Position numbers and translations under genes: made by a program. From NCBI GenBank assembly GCA_030043395.1, contig JASHXW010000339.1, forward strand, positions 1 to 8,373: DNA of 8,373 nt. The letters are read 5' to 3'. This DNA is from Streptosporangiaceae bacterium. Its GTDB lineage: Bacteria; Actinomycetota; Actinomycetes; Streptosporangiales; Streptosporangiaceae. Position 1 is the stretch's first letter. Every line of letters begins with the position of its first letter. This document shows positions 1 to 5,384 of the stretch, one piece after another. The notes below the pieces were generated by a model that made no database searches, was not told where the DNA came from, and worked only from the letters and a program-made list of their open reading frames with translations.

Positions 1-235
1 CATCGAGGAAGATAGCCTCGATCAGCGACTGGGTCGCCTTGCCGCCTGCCCCGTGCGACATCGTGACCCGGTCCTCCCTGACGCGCGCTCGCGCGCGCCT
101 GGCCCGGTCGATGCGCTCCAGGACAAGCTCCTCCCGGACGGTGCCCGGCAGCGGCTGCGGCGAGCCGCGCCGGGCGGGTTCCGCCGCCTGGTCGTCGTGC
201 TCGGCGAGCGCGCGCTCGACCCAGCCTGCGGTCAT
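1..235 (-). CDS. hypE: HypE, carbamoyl dehydratase of [NiFe]-hydrogenase maturation (5' part only)
   Basis: HypE takes the carbamoyl group from HypF on its C-terminal Cys and dehydrates it to a thiocyanate, the source of the cyanide ligands of the active-site iron. It is cytosolic and works with HypC-HypD. Only the first 78 codons are visible; the gene runs off the left edge. Identification rests on VTMSHGAGGKATQSLIEAIF (about residues 58-77), the glycine-rich N-terminal HypE signature, and on its place directly after hypD. The ATG at 235 overlaps the hypD stop as ATGA (232-235), which supports this start and translational coupling. Odd point: about 57 charged, Arg/Glu/Ala-rich residues precede the signature, whereas HypE usually starts only a few residues before it. 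No other plausible start lies between, apart from an ATG immediately before SHGAGG. The catalytic C-terminal Cys is outside the window. Confidence 0.88.
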   Translation of the reverse strand, partial: MTAGWVERALAEHDDQAAEPARRGSPQPLPGTVREELVLERIDRARRARARVREDRVTMSHGAGGKATQSLIEAIFLD

Positions 236-1359
236 GCCCTGCTCGCCTCCCTGACCCTGGTCCTGGTCAGCCTGCCGTAGTTGTAGTAAGCCGCACATGC
301 CCCCTCGGGCGACACCATGCACGTTCCGATCGGCGTCTCCGGAGTGCACGCGGTACCGAACACCTTGCACTCCCACGGCTTGAGCACTCCCTTGAGCACC
401 TCACCGCACTGGCATGCCTTGGGATCGGCGACCCGCACGCCAGGCACGTCAAAGATGGTTTCGGCATCGAACGCCGAGTAAGCCTCGCTGACCTTCAACG
501 CGGAATGGGAGATGAAGCCGAGACCGCGCCATTCGAAGTACGGCCTGAGTTCCATGGTCTGGCCGATCGCCTTGAGTGCCACCAGATTGCCGTCCCAGGG
601 CACCACGCGGGAGTACTGGTTCTCCACTGCCGACTGACCCCGGGATAGCTGCAGCATCAGCATGTAGATGGACTGCAGGATGTCGAGCGGCTCGAAGCCG
701 GCCACGACGACAGGTTTGCCATAGTCGCGGGCGATGAATTCGTAGGGCCGGCAGCCGATCACCGTCGAGACATGGCCGGGACCGATGAATCCGTCGAGCC
801 GAAGATCCGGCGAATCCAAAATGGCCTTGATGGCCGGGATGATCGTGACGTGGTTGCAGAAGATCGAGAAGTTCTCCAGCCCCTCCGAGGCTGCCCTGAG
901 CACGGTCATGGCGGTAGACGGCGCGGTGGTCTCGAAGCCGATCGCCATGAACACCACTCGCCTGCCGGGGTTCTGCCTGGCGATCTTCAGTGAGTCCAGC
1001 GGCGAGTAGACCATCCTGATGTCGGTTCCGCGGGCCTTGGCGTCGAAGAACGAGCCGTTGCTGCCGGGAACTCGCATCATGTCGCCGAAGGACGTCATGA
1101 TGACGTCCGGGTCGCTCGCAAGGGCCATCGCGTCGTCTACTCGTCCCATCGGGATAACGCAGACCGGGCAGCCGGGCCCGTGCACGAGGGTGATCGACTC
1201 GGGGAGGTAGTCCTCGAGCCCGTGCTTGTAGATCGTGTGCGTGTGCCCGCCGCACACTTCCATCAGCTTGTACTGCCTGCCCGGCTCGCAGAGCGCGACG
1301 ATCTTGGCGGCCAGCGCCCTTGCCTTCTCCGCGTCGCGGAACTCATCGACGAAGCGCAC
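232..1359 (-). CDS. hypD: HypD, iron-sulfur scaffold protein for Fe(CN)2CO assembly
   Basis: HypD, in complex with HypC, holds the iron while the CN and CO ligands are added; it carries a [4Fe-4S] cluster. The protein is 375 residues, normal for the family. Visible motifs are CGGHTH at 36-41, GPGCPVC at 61-67, GFIGPGHVSTVIG in the middle, and a Cys-rich C-terminus (Cys 316, 318, 331, 338, 347 and 355, including GTCMVSPEGAC) that provides the cluster ligands. The open frame extends upstream to 1509, but that extension is Arg/Gly-rich, overlaps hypC and looks non-coding. I chose GTG at 1359: the protein then starts MRFVDEFRD as HypD proteins do, a GGAGG sits 7 bases upstream, and hypC ends 11 bases before it. 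The stop overlaps the hypE start by four bases. All key residues are present, so it should be functional. Confidence 0.97.
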   Translation of the reverse strand: MRFVDEFRDAEKARALAAKIVALCEPGRQYKLMEVCGGHTHTIYKHGLEDYLPESITLVHGPGCPVCVIPMGRVDDAMALASDPDVIMTSFGDMMRVPGSNGSFFDAKARGTDIRMVYSPLDSLKIARQNPGRRVVFMAIGFETTAPSTAMTVLRAASEGLENFSIFCNHVTIIPAIKAILDSPDLRLDGFIGPGHVSTVIGCRPYEFIARDYGKPVVVAGFEPLDILQSIYMLMLQLSRGQSAVENQYSRVVPWDGNLVALKAIGQTMELRPYFEWRGLGFISHSALKVSEAYSAFDAETIFDVPGVRVADPKACQCGEVLKGVLKPWECKVFGTACTPETPIGTCMVSPEGACAAYYNYGRLTRTRVREASRA

Positions 1360-1370
1360 GGCGGAGCCTC

Positions 1371-1643
1371 CTATTCGATTCGTGAATCGGCGAGCGCCGC
1401 GAGCTCGTCCGCGTAGGCCTGCCCTATCCCCTCCAGGAAGGCCAGGGCCGCCGCGGCCTCGTCCTCGTCGATCTTCGAAAGCGCGAAGCCAACGTGAATG
1501 AGCACCCACTCACCCGGAACCAGCTGCTCGTCGGCCAGCAAGCCGACGTTGATCACGCGGCGCACTCCGCTGACGTCCACTCTTGCGAGGTCCGGCTGGT
1601 CAGGCAGGATCTCGAGAACCTCACCAGGGATACCAAGGCACAT
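1371..1643 (-). CDS. hypC: HypC, hydrogenase maturation chaperone
   Basis: HypC is a small beta-barrel chaperone that shuttles the Fe(CN)2CO group from the HypD complex to the large-subunit precursor. The 90-residue product starts MCLGIPGEV, so Cys2 is exposed after removal of Met1; this Cys is the essential iron ligand. The conserved GEWVLIHVGFALSKIDE segment (about 44-60, with His50) follows, then a C-terminal helix. Length is usual for the family. The ATG at 1643 has GGAAGG at 1650-1655, 6 bases upstream. It follows the protease gene by 15 bases and precedes hypD by 11, so all are in one operon. This is the canonical HypC of the locus, distinct from the divergent HypC-like protein at 2821-3084. 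Confidence 0.96.
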   Translation of the reverse strand: MCLGIPGEVLEILPDQPDLARVDVSGVRRVINVGLLADEQLVPGEWVLIHVGFALSKIDEDEAAAALAFLEGIGQAYADELAALADSRIE

Positions 1644-1658
1644 GGGCCACCTTCCGAT

Positions 1659-2171
1659 TCACTGCCCGATCAGATCGAGGATCACCCGTACGGCTTCATC
1701 CACTGCTGCGGCGACCGGCTCGCTCAGGCCAATGCCGGGGTCAGCGCTGGCGGGCTCGCATCCGACGACCAGCACCCGCTCGGCACGGACGCCGAGCATG
1801 GCAAGGACCGCCAGCACGACGTCAGGCTGCATGCCGTGACCGTCGAGCAGCGCGCCGCTGGCGACCTGACCCCCGGTCAGGCCGGCTGGATCTGAAGGCT
1901 GATCCGGCTCGATGACGTACACGGTGCCCGGCGCACCGCCCCTCGGAGCGGCATCGATCAGCACCGCGCTGCTGTAGCCCGAGGCGAGGTCGTAGGCCAG
2001 GTGCATGCCGCTGATCCCGTAGTCGGCGACGGTCACCCAGTCGGGCAGGTCGAGCTCGGCCATTCGCTTGGCTACCTCGACTCCGAAGCCGTCGTCGCCG
2101 AAGAACAGATTGCCCACCCCAGCGATGAGCACAGGCGGGCTCAGCGTCGTGCGCGCTGTCATTCCCATCAC
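1659..2171 (-). CDS. [NiFe]-hydrogenase maturation endopeptidase (HyaD/HupD/HycI family)
   Basis: This protease cuts the C-terminal peptide from the large subunit once nickel has been inserted, allowing the active site to close and the subunits to join; the likely substrate is HhyL. The 170-residue product starts with the family signature GVGNLFFGDDGFG (18-30). The three nickel-sensing residues are in place: Glu32 just after that motif, Asp73 in VLIDAAP, and His112 in DGHGMQPD. Three starts are possible: GTG at 2171, which overlaps the upstream stop as GTGA, ATG at 2168, and ATG at 2162. A GAGGTGG just upstream fits the first two; I kept GTG 2171 because it matches the overlap style of the operon. 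The alternatives change at most three residues. hupD or hyaD would be reasonable symbols by homology, but I cannot choose between them. Confidence 0.94.
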   Translation of the reverse strand: MMGMTARTTLSPPVLIAGVGNLFFGDDGFGVEVAKRMAELDLPDWVTVADYGISGMHLAYDLASGYSSAVLIDAAPRGGAPGTVYVIEPDQPSDPAGLTGGQVASGALLDGHGMQPDVVLAVLAMLGVRAERVLVVGCEPASADPGIGLSEPVAAAVDEAVRVILDLIGQ

Positions 2172-2824
2172 TGCACCACCTCGCTGAGCTGCGCGGCGAT
2201 CAGCTCCCAGAGCACGTGGTAGATCGTGGTCTGGGCCTCCTGGATCCGGTGGATAGAGGTGGACGGCACCACGAAGCAGAAGTCGATGCTGTCGAGTTCG
2301 GCCATCTTCCCGCCGTCATACCCGGCAATCCCGATCGTCATGAGGCCGCGGCGGCTCGCCTCGTCGAAGGCGCGGAGCAGGTTCTCGGAGTTGCCGCTGG
2401 TCGACAGCCCCAGCGCGATATCGCCTGGCCGGCCGAAGGCCGCGGCCTGCCTGGCAAACACCACCTCGACGCCCACGTCGTTCGCCAGTGCGGTGACGAC
2501 AGCGACGTCGCTTGCCAAGCCGATGGCAGGCAGCCGGACCGCCGACGACGCAGGGCTCATGAAGAGGTTCGCGATCTGCTGTGCGTCGGTTGCGCTGCCG
2601 CCATTGCCGAACGTCAGCAGGCGGCCGCCGGCCGCGAACCGCGCAGCCGCGTCGCGGGAGCACGATACGAGCTGCTCGCCGCATTGCATGCGCACCTGGG
2701 TCCTGAGGTCGGCGATCTCGCTGATCTTGGCAACGGTGGATGCCTGCGCCTGCGCCAGGACGGCCTGCGCATCGGCGCCGCCCGAGTACAGGAACGGGTA
2801 GAGCGTCTCGACCGACCCGGTCAC
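2168..2824 (-). CDS. SIS-domain protein B, GmhA-like phosphoheptose isomerase relative
   Basis: A single SIS (sugar isomerase) domain of 218 residues, closest by eye to GmhA, the sedoheptulose-7-phosphate isomerase. The phosphosugar-binding elements are intact: FGNGGSATDAQ at 72-82 and LSTSGNS at 140-146. The C-terminal helix has IQEAQTTIYHVLWEL with His203, matching the catalytic His of E. coli GmhA (His180, from memory). The catalytic Glu expected after DAQH (E. coli Glu65) is missing: the sequence reads DAQQIANLF, with Leu87 at that position. It may therefore bind a sugar phosphate without normal isomerase activity. About 65 residues precede the domain. GTG 2824 overlaps the upstream stop as GTGA. 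Its role in hydrogenase biology is unknown to me; SIS genes do occur in loci of this hydrogenase group. An automatic label of phosphoheptose isomerase should be treated with care. Confidence 0.9.
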   Translation of the reverse strand: MTGSVETLYPFLYSGGADAQAVLAQAQASTVAKISEIADLRTQVRMQCGEQLVSCSRDAAARFAAGGRLLTFGNGGSATDAQQIANLFMSPASSAVRLPAIGLASDVAVVTALANDVGVEVVFARQAAAFGRPGDIALGLSTSGNSENLLRAFDEASRRGLMTIGIAGYDGGKMAELDSIDFCFVVPSTSIHRIQEAQTTIYHVLWELIAAQLSEVVQ

Positions 2825-3084
2825 TGGCTCACCACCGCGATCGCCTCGCCTGCATGCACGAGTATGGAGTCACCGGCCCTAGCGCTCACCAGAGCGACGC
2901 TTACTTCTTCTTCCCCGGCCGGCGTGGCCACGACCGCCATGTCATCGTCGAGCAGGCGAAGCACGGTCACTGCTACTGCCGCGTCCGAGCACGTGATGCA
3001 GACCTCGTCATGGCACTCGAGTGCTTCCGGCTCTCCCGTGGCGGCCCGGGCCAGCGGGTTGCCGGCGCCGCGGACGCCGGTCAC
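2821..3084 (-). CDS. HypC/HybG/HupF-like small protein with internal Cys cluster
   Basis: An 87-residue protein whose second half (about 29-87) resembles HypC: a short beta-rich domain with EEEVSVALVSARAGDSILVH leading to His77, as in the GEWVLIHVG region of HypC. Unlike HypC, it does not begin Met-Cys. The Cys that would align with HypC Cys2 is Cys29, inside C-x4-C-x2-C (Cys24, 29, 32) with His25 beside it, after a Gly/Ala/Arg-rich leader. The frame is open up to 3144, but GTG at 3084 overlaps the upstream stop as GTGA, the pattern of its neighbours, and avoids a 60-base overlap with SIS-A; I chose it. It lies between the two SIS genes. It may be a second chaperone or an iron or metal carrier specific to this hydrogenase type. 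Family placement is fairly sure; function is inferred. Confidence 0.85.
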   Translation of the reverse strand: MTGVRGAGNPLARAATGEPEALECHDEVCITCSDAAVAVTVLRLLDDDMAVVATPAGEEEVSVALVSARAGDSILVHAGEAIAVVSQ

Positions 3085-3734
3085 TGGCCCGCCACCTTGG
3101 CCAGGGCGGCTGGCTGCTCGAGGAAGACGTGCACGAGCTCCCACAGGATGTGATAGCTGGTGACCTGAACTTCCTTGACGACGAGCGGGTCGTCGGAAGC
3201 TGACGTGAGCAGGTGGTCGGCTGCCTGGTTCGCGCTGACGGAATCAGCGTGGCCGCCGAGCAGGGCGACGGTCAGCAGCCCGATGTCCCGGGCCGCGCGC
3301 AAGCCCGCGATCACGCTTGCGCAGTCGCCATCGCGTGCTATTCCCAGTGCTATGTCGCCCGGCTCGGCCAGCTCCTCGATCTGGTAGGAGAAGATCCTTG
3401 CCACGCCCTCGCGAGATGCCACCGCCGTGACCGTCGCCGCATCGGACGTCAGCGAGATAGCAGGCAGCGCCCTCTTTCCGACGATCACCGGGTGGATGAA
3501 CTCGACCGCGACGTGCTGAGCGTCCGGGCTCGCAGCGCCAGCGCCGAAGACCACAAGCTTCCCGCCACGGTCGAACCGTGCCGCCATGGCATGGGCCGCG
3601 CGAGTGATCTCAGCCGCCTGATCTTCAAGCTGTCGTGTCGGGCCATGCCGCCGGTCAAAGGCGCGAGTCACCGAGGCCTGTCCGCCAGGCTCGCCAGCAC
3701 TAGCTGGCCTGACCGCCAACTGGCGCCAGCTCAT
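3081..3734 (-). CDS. SIS-domain protein A, divergent GmhA-like
   Basis: A 217-residue single SIS-domain protein, paralogous to the one at 2168-2824. The fold signature is recognisable (VVFGAGAASPDAQHVAVEF, 61-79), but the glycine/serine phosphate loop GNGGSATD has become GAGAASPD. The second phosphate-binding loop STSGNS is replaced by ARDGDC (133-138). The two residues matching the GmhA catalytic pair are kept: Glu78 after DAQH, and His195 in SYHILWEL. It therefore keeps what protein B lost and lacks what protein B kept. The first 30 residues are Arg/Pro/Gly-rich and probably disordered. ATG 3734 overlaps the yceI-like stop as ATGA. The ribosome site is weak (GGGA), so coupling to the upstream gene is likely. 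The function is unknown; it may form mixed oligomers with protein B. Confidence 0.88.
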   Translation of the reverse strand: MSWRQLAVRPASAGEPGGQASVTRAFDRRHGPTRQLEDQAAEITRAAHAMAARFDRGGKLVVFGAGAASPDAQHVAVEFIHPVIVGKRALPAISLTSDAATVTAVASREGVARIFSYQIEELAEPGDIALGIARDGDCASVIAGLRAARDIGLLTVALLGGHADSVSANQAADHLLTSASDDPLVVKEVQVTSYHILWELVHVFLEQPAALAKVAGQ

Positions 3735-4312
3735 CGCTGTTTCCCGTCCGTATCGTCCTGCCCCCGGTCGGTGAGGTCGACGTCGATCTCGACCCCGATG
3801 GCATCGCTCACCTTCAGTGTTCCCAGGAACGCGGTATAGGGCTTGATCCCGAAGTCCGACTGCTGGACCCGAGCCGTCGCATGATAACTGCCTGGTCCCG
3901 TCGGGCTCACTTGGAGCTGCCAGGGGCGGGATGTGCCGGCGATGGTGAGCGAACCGTGGATGACGCCGCCGCCATCTGCCCCTATCTCGACTCGCGTGGC
4001 ACTGAAGGTCGCGCCGGGATGCCGGTCGGTGCCGATCACCTTGCGGGCGGTCACTGCGATCTCGCGCTTGTCGCGTTCGGTCAGGGGCTTCACGCCGCCC
4101 TTGCCCTCGAGCACGACTAGCGAGGTCAGGTCAGCACGCACAGTCAGCTCGGACACCGAGAAGTCATCGGTCACCTGCAGGTCAGCTGACCAGGTCCGGA
4201 CCTCGATGGTCAGGTCGTGGCCAGCCTGCGCTACCAGGCCGTCGCGAGTGGTCAGCAGGCGGATCCTGCCTTGTCCCGCGCCGAGGAGGTGGCGTCCCGG
4301 GTGAACGGCCAT
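3731..4312 (-). CDS. YceI-like domain protein
   Basis: A 193-residue protein with the YceI-like lipocalin fold, a beta barrel that in characterised members binds long polyisoprenoid or similar amphipathic molecules. Supporting segments are the N-terminal GRIRLLTTRDGLVAQAGHDL (15-34), the central GATFSATRVEI, HGSLTIAGTSRPWQL, and the C-terminal SDFGIKPYTAFLGTLKVSD. There is no signal peptide or membrane segment, so it should be cytosolic, unlike the secreted E. coli YceI. Length is normal. ATG 4312 is the only good start before the domain; no clear ribosome site precedes it. It is the first gene of the maturation operon and overlaps SIS-A by four bases, implying co-expression. Its ligand and link to hydrogenase are unknown. 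Possible roles are a quinone-like carrier or a lipid-related factor, but this is speculation. Confidence 0.85.
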   Translation of the reverse strand: MAVHPGRHLLGAGQGRIRLLTTRDGLVAQAGHDLTIEVRTWSADLQVTDDFSVSELTVRADLTSLVVLEGKGGVKPLTERDKREIAVTARKVIGTDRHPGATFSATRVEIGADGGGVIHGSLTIAGTSRPWQLQVSPTGPGSYHATARVQQSDFGIKPYTAFLGTLKVSDAIGVEIDVDLTDRGQDDTDGKQR

Positions 4313-4342
4313 GGCAGCACCGTAGGACAGTTATGGCCAGTC

Positions 4343-4361
4343 GTCTAGCTGACGGCTAGAC
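4343..4361. repeat. Perfect inverted repeat, operator-like
   Basis: GTCTAGC (4343-4349), a 5-base spacer TGACG, then GCTAGAC (4355-4361): two perfect 7-base arms in the yceI-like upstream region. Arm spacing fits a dimeric helix-turn-helix binding site rather than a terminator, since no T-run follows on either strand. The regulator encoded next door is the obvious candidate to bind it. Confidence 0.5.
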
Positions 4362-4395
4362 AAATCTGGCTGGCACAGTCCCGGCCATTGACGAA

Positions 4396-4409
4396 CCAGT
4401 CAATACTGG
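4396..4409. repeat. Inverted repeat CCAGT-N4-ACTGG
   Basis: Perfect 5-base arms with spacer CAAT, overlapping the candidate -35 of the maturation operon. The arms are short, so chance is possible. It is listed because it shares a promoter region with the stronger 7-base repeat 34 bases away, and because a further CTAGC (4410-4414, GCTAG/CTAGC family) abuts it. Confidence 0.3.
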
Positions 4410-4455
4410 CTAGCGAGGAGCGATCCAGCACCCTGCCGTGGCAATCTACGCCTCT

Positions 4456-5124
4456 TTACGGTAGCGGCAAGGTGCCAAAGACCTCTTGGATCCGCCGCAG
4501 GTCACGCATCCGTGGCTCCGTCGTGCCGCCCACCCAGCGGCTGATCGTCTTCACCGAAACGCCAAGCTGGCGCGCGGCGGCCTCCTGAGTGAGCCCTTCG
4601 CGCCGCAGCGCCGTGGACATCCACTCGGCGAACGTCGCCGGCTGCCCTGGCCCACCAAGCCTTACCGCGCTCAGCGGGGTGAGCGCTCCAGCGCCGCCGT
4701 CCTCTCGCTCCTGCCGCGCGGCGCCGGCCGCCTGATTCCCCTGGCCGGCCCGCGCGCTCGCAAGCTCCGATGCGGACTGGCCATCTGCCCTGCCCGATCC
4801 AGCACCGCGAACCGGCTCGAGCTGGGTGTCGGAATGCAGGACGTCAACTTCGACGTGCTCAGGGAAAATGCGGAAGGCAACGTTGATCGAGCCAGTAGGG
4901 CCGGCCGCGTCGAGTAGCGCGCGGAAGACTGTCTCACCTACCTCCTTCGTGCCCTCCTCGGTAAGCGGCGACGCGGCCAGGCACCGGCGGACAAAGGCGC
5001 GGATGTCGGGGATGGACGACGGCCGGGCGGGGAACACCTGAGACAGTACGACAACCGGGACGACCTCTATTGGCTCGACCCGGCGGATTGGCTCGACACC
5101 GCGCCCGGGGATGGGCTCAGCCAC
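4456..5124 (-). CDS. Putative regulator: ATPase-like N-terminal domain fused to C-terminal helix-turn-helix
   Basis: A 222-residue protein. The C-terminus (165-216) is an XRE/Cro-type DNA-binding domain: LTQEAAARQLGVSVKTISRW gives the two helices, with GLTQEAAA before the turn and TISRW in the recognition helix. Residues about 27-98 (from LSQVFPARPSSIPDIRAFVR) resemble the first half of anti-sigma or histidine-kinase-type ATPase domains, but I see no glycine-rich ATP boxes, so it looks degenerate or truncated. An Ala/Gly/Arg-rich linker (about 105-160) joins them, and the N-terminus repeats VEPI. GTG 5124 has AGGGAG 6 bases upstream. It is divergent from hhyS and precedes the maturation operon, a position that suggests control of one or both. 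The HTH is certain by eye; the N-terminal assignment is tentative and the target is inferred. Confidence 0.75.
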   Translation of the reverse strand: MAEPIPGRGVEPIRRVEPIEVVPVVVLSQVFPARPSSIPDIRAFVRRCLAASPLTEEGTKEVGETVFRALLDAAGPTGSINVAFRIFPEHVEVDVLHSDTQLEPVRGAGSGRADGQSASELASARAGQGNQAAGAARQEREDGGAGALTPLSAVRLGGPGQPATFAEWMSTALRREGLTQEAAARQLGVSVKTISRWVGGTTEPRMRDLRRIQEVFGTLPLP

Positions 5125-5163
5125 CTGTGACTCCCTCTACGGCACGCGGGCCGGGCTTTAGCT

Positions 5164-5182
5164 GGTTACCGCTAGGTTAACC
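5164..5182. repeat. GGTTA...TAACC dyad upstream of the regulator gene
   Basis: GGTTA (5164-5168) and TAACC (5178-5182) are inverted around 9 bases, and GGTTAACC (5175-5182) is itself palindromic. The site is about 40 bases upstream of the regulator start, where an autoregulatory site or the -10 region (minus-strand TTAACC or TAACCT, with TTCCGG about 17 bases upstream) could be. This is a weak, by-eye call. Confidence 0.25.
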
Positions 5183-5206
5183 TGCGACGCGACCACGCCG
5201 GAACCC

Positions 5207-5229
5207 AAGTGGGCGCCTCACGCCCATTT
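5207..5229. repeat. Hairpin of about 9 base pairs with 5-base loop
   Basis: AAGTGGGCG (5207-5215), loop CCTCA, CGCCCATTT (5221-5229) pair along their length with one G-T wobble. Only three T follow on the + strand side, so it is a poor intrinsic terminator. It could be an RNA structure or a fortuitous dyad in GC-rich DNA. Confidence 0.3.
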
Positions 5230-5300
5230 CGCGGGCGTTCATCGCCACGGGATGCCTGCGCGGGCCAGGCTGGAACGTCGTGCGTCGTGCCGCGGGGACG

Positions 5301-5319
5301 GGCTCGGTTCCGCCGAGCC
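5301..5319. repeat. Hairpin GGCTCGG-N5-CCGAGCC
   Basis: Perfect 7-base arms (5301-5307 and 5313-5319) with loop TTCCG, and a third GGCTCGG at 5333-5339. No T-run follows. It lies upstream of the candidate hhyS promoters, so a protein-binding role or chance is more likely than termination of anything visible. Confidence 0.3.
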
Positions 5320-5360
5320 TCCGCCTTTGCGCGGCTCGGATGGCCTTCTTTGACCAGCGG

Positions 5361-5378
5361 CCGGACAGTTCTGTCCGG
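5361..5378. repeat. Perfect 8+2+8 palindrome upstream of hhyS, operator-like
   Basis: CCGGACAG (5361-5368), TT, CTGTCCGG (5371-5378). This is the strongest dyad in the window. It is followed 6 bases later by a second TT-centred dyad. Both lie directly upstream of the TTGTGG/TAGCAT candidate promoter, the usual place for an activator or a repressor site. CCGGACA also recurs as a direct repeat at 5375-5381. Confidence 0.5.
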
Positions 5379-5384
5379 ACAATT

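Larger units (their letters stand above)
4313..4455 (-). promoter_or_regulatory. Candidate promoter/operator region of the maturation operon
   Basis: This gap lies between the end of the regulator gene and the start of the YceI-like gene and is the natural place for the operon promoter. On the minus strand there is TTGACT (4398-4403), 17 bases, then GACTGT (4375-4380), a fair -35 and a weak -10. That would start the transcript near 4368. Two inverted repeats sit across it: one overlaps the -35 and one lies just after the predicted start. I see no gene or terminator in the gap. The promoter call is by eye only; transcription could also run on from the regulator gene. Confidence 0.35.

Noticed and set aside
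1360..1509. The 50-codon upstream extension of the hypD frame
   Set aside because: It is Arg/Gly-rich, lies inside hypC, and the GTG at 1359 has a perfect ribosome site and gives the normal HypD N-terminus.
3085..3144. The 20-codon upstream extension of the HypC-like frame
   Set aside because: It overlaps the SIS-A gene by 60 bases and is low in complexity; the GTGA overlap start at 3084 matches the operon pattern.
2216..3163. A 315-codon + strand open frame over the SIS genes, and similar frames at 3213-3839 and 449-1255
   Set aside because: All are antisense or out-of-frame by-products of high-GC codon bias, with Arg/Ala/His-rich products and no known domain.
4325..4332. GGACAGTT shared by the yceI-like upstream region (4325-4332) and the hhyS palindrome (5363-5370), as a possible common regulator half-site
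   Set aside because: One to two shared 8-mers are expected by chance between regions of these sizes when both strands are counted, and the yceI copy has no inverted partner.
5207..5319. The intergenic hairpins as intrinsic terminators
   Set aside because: Neither is followed by a run of T longer than three on either strand, and no gene ends nearby that would need one.
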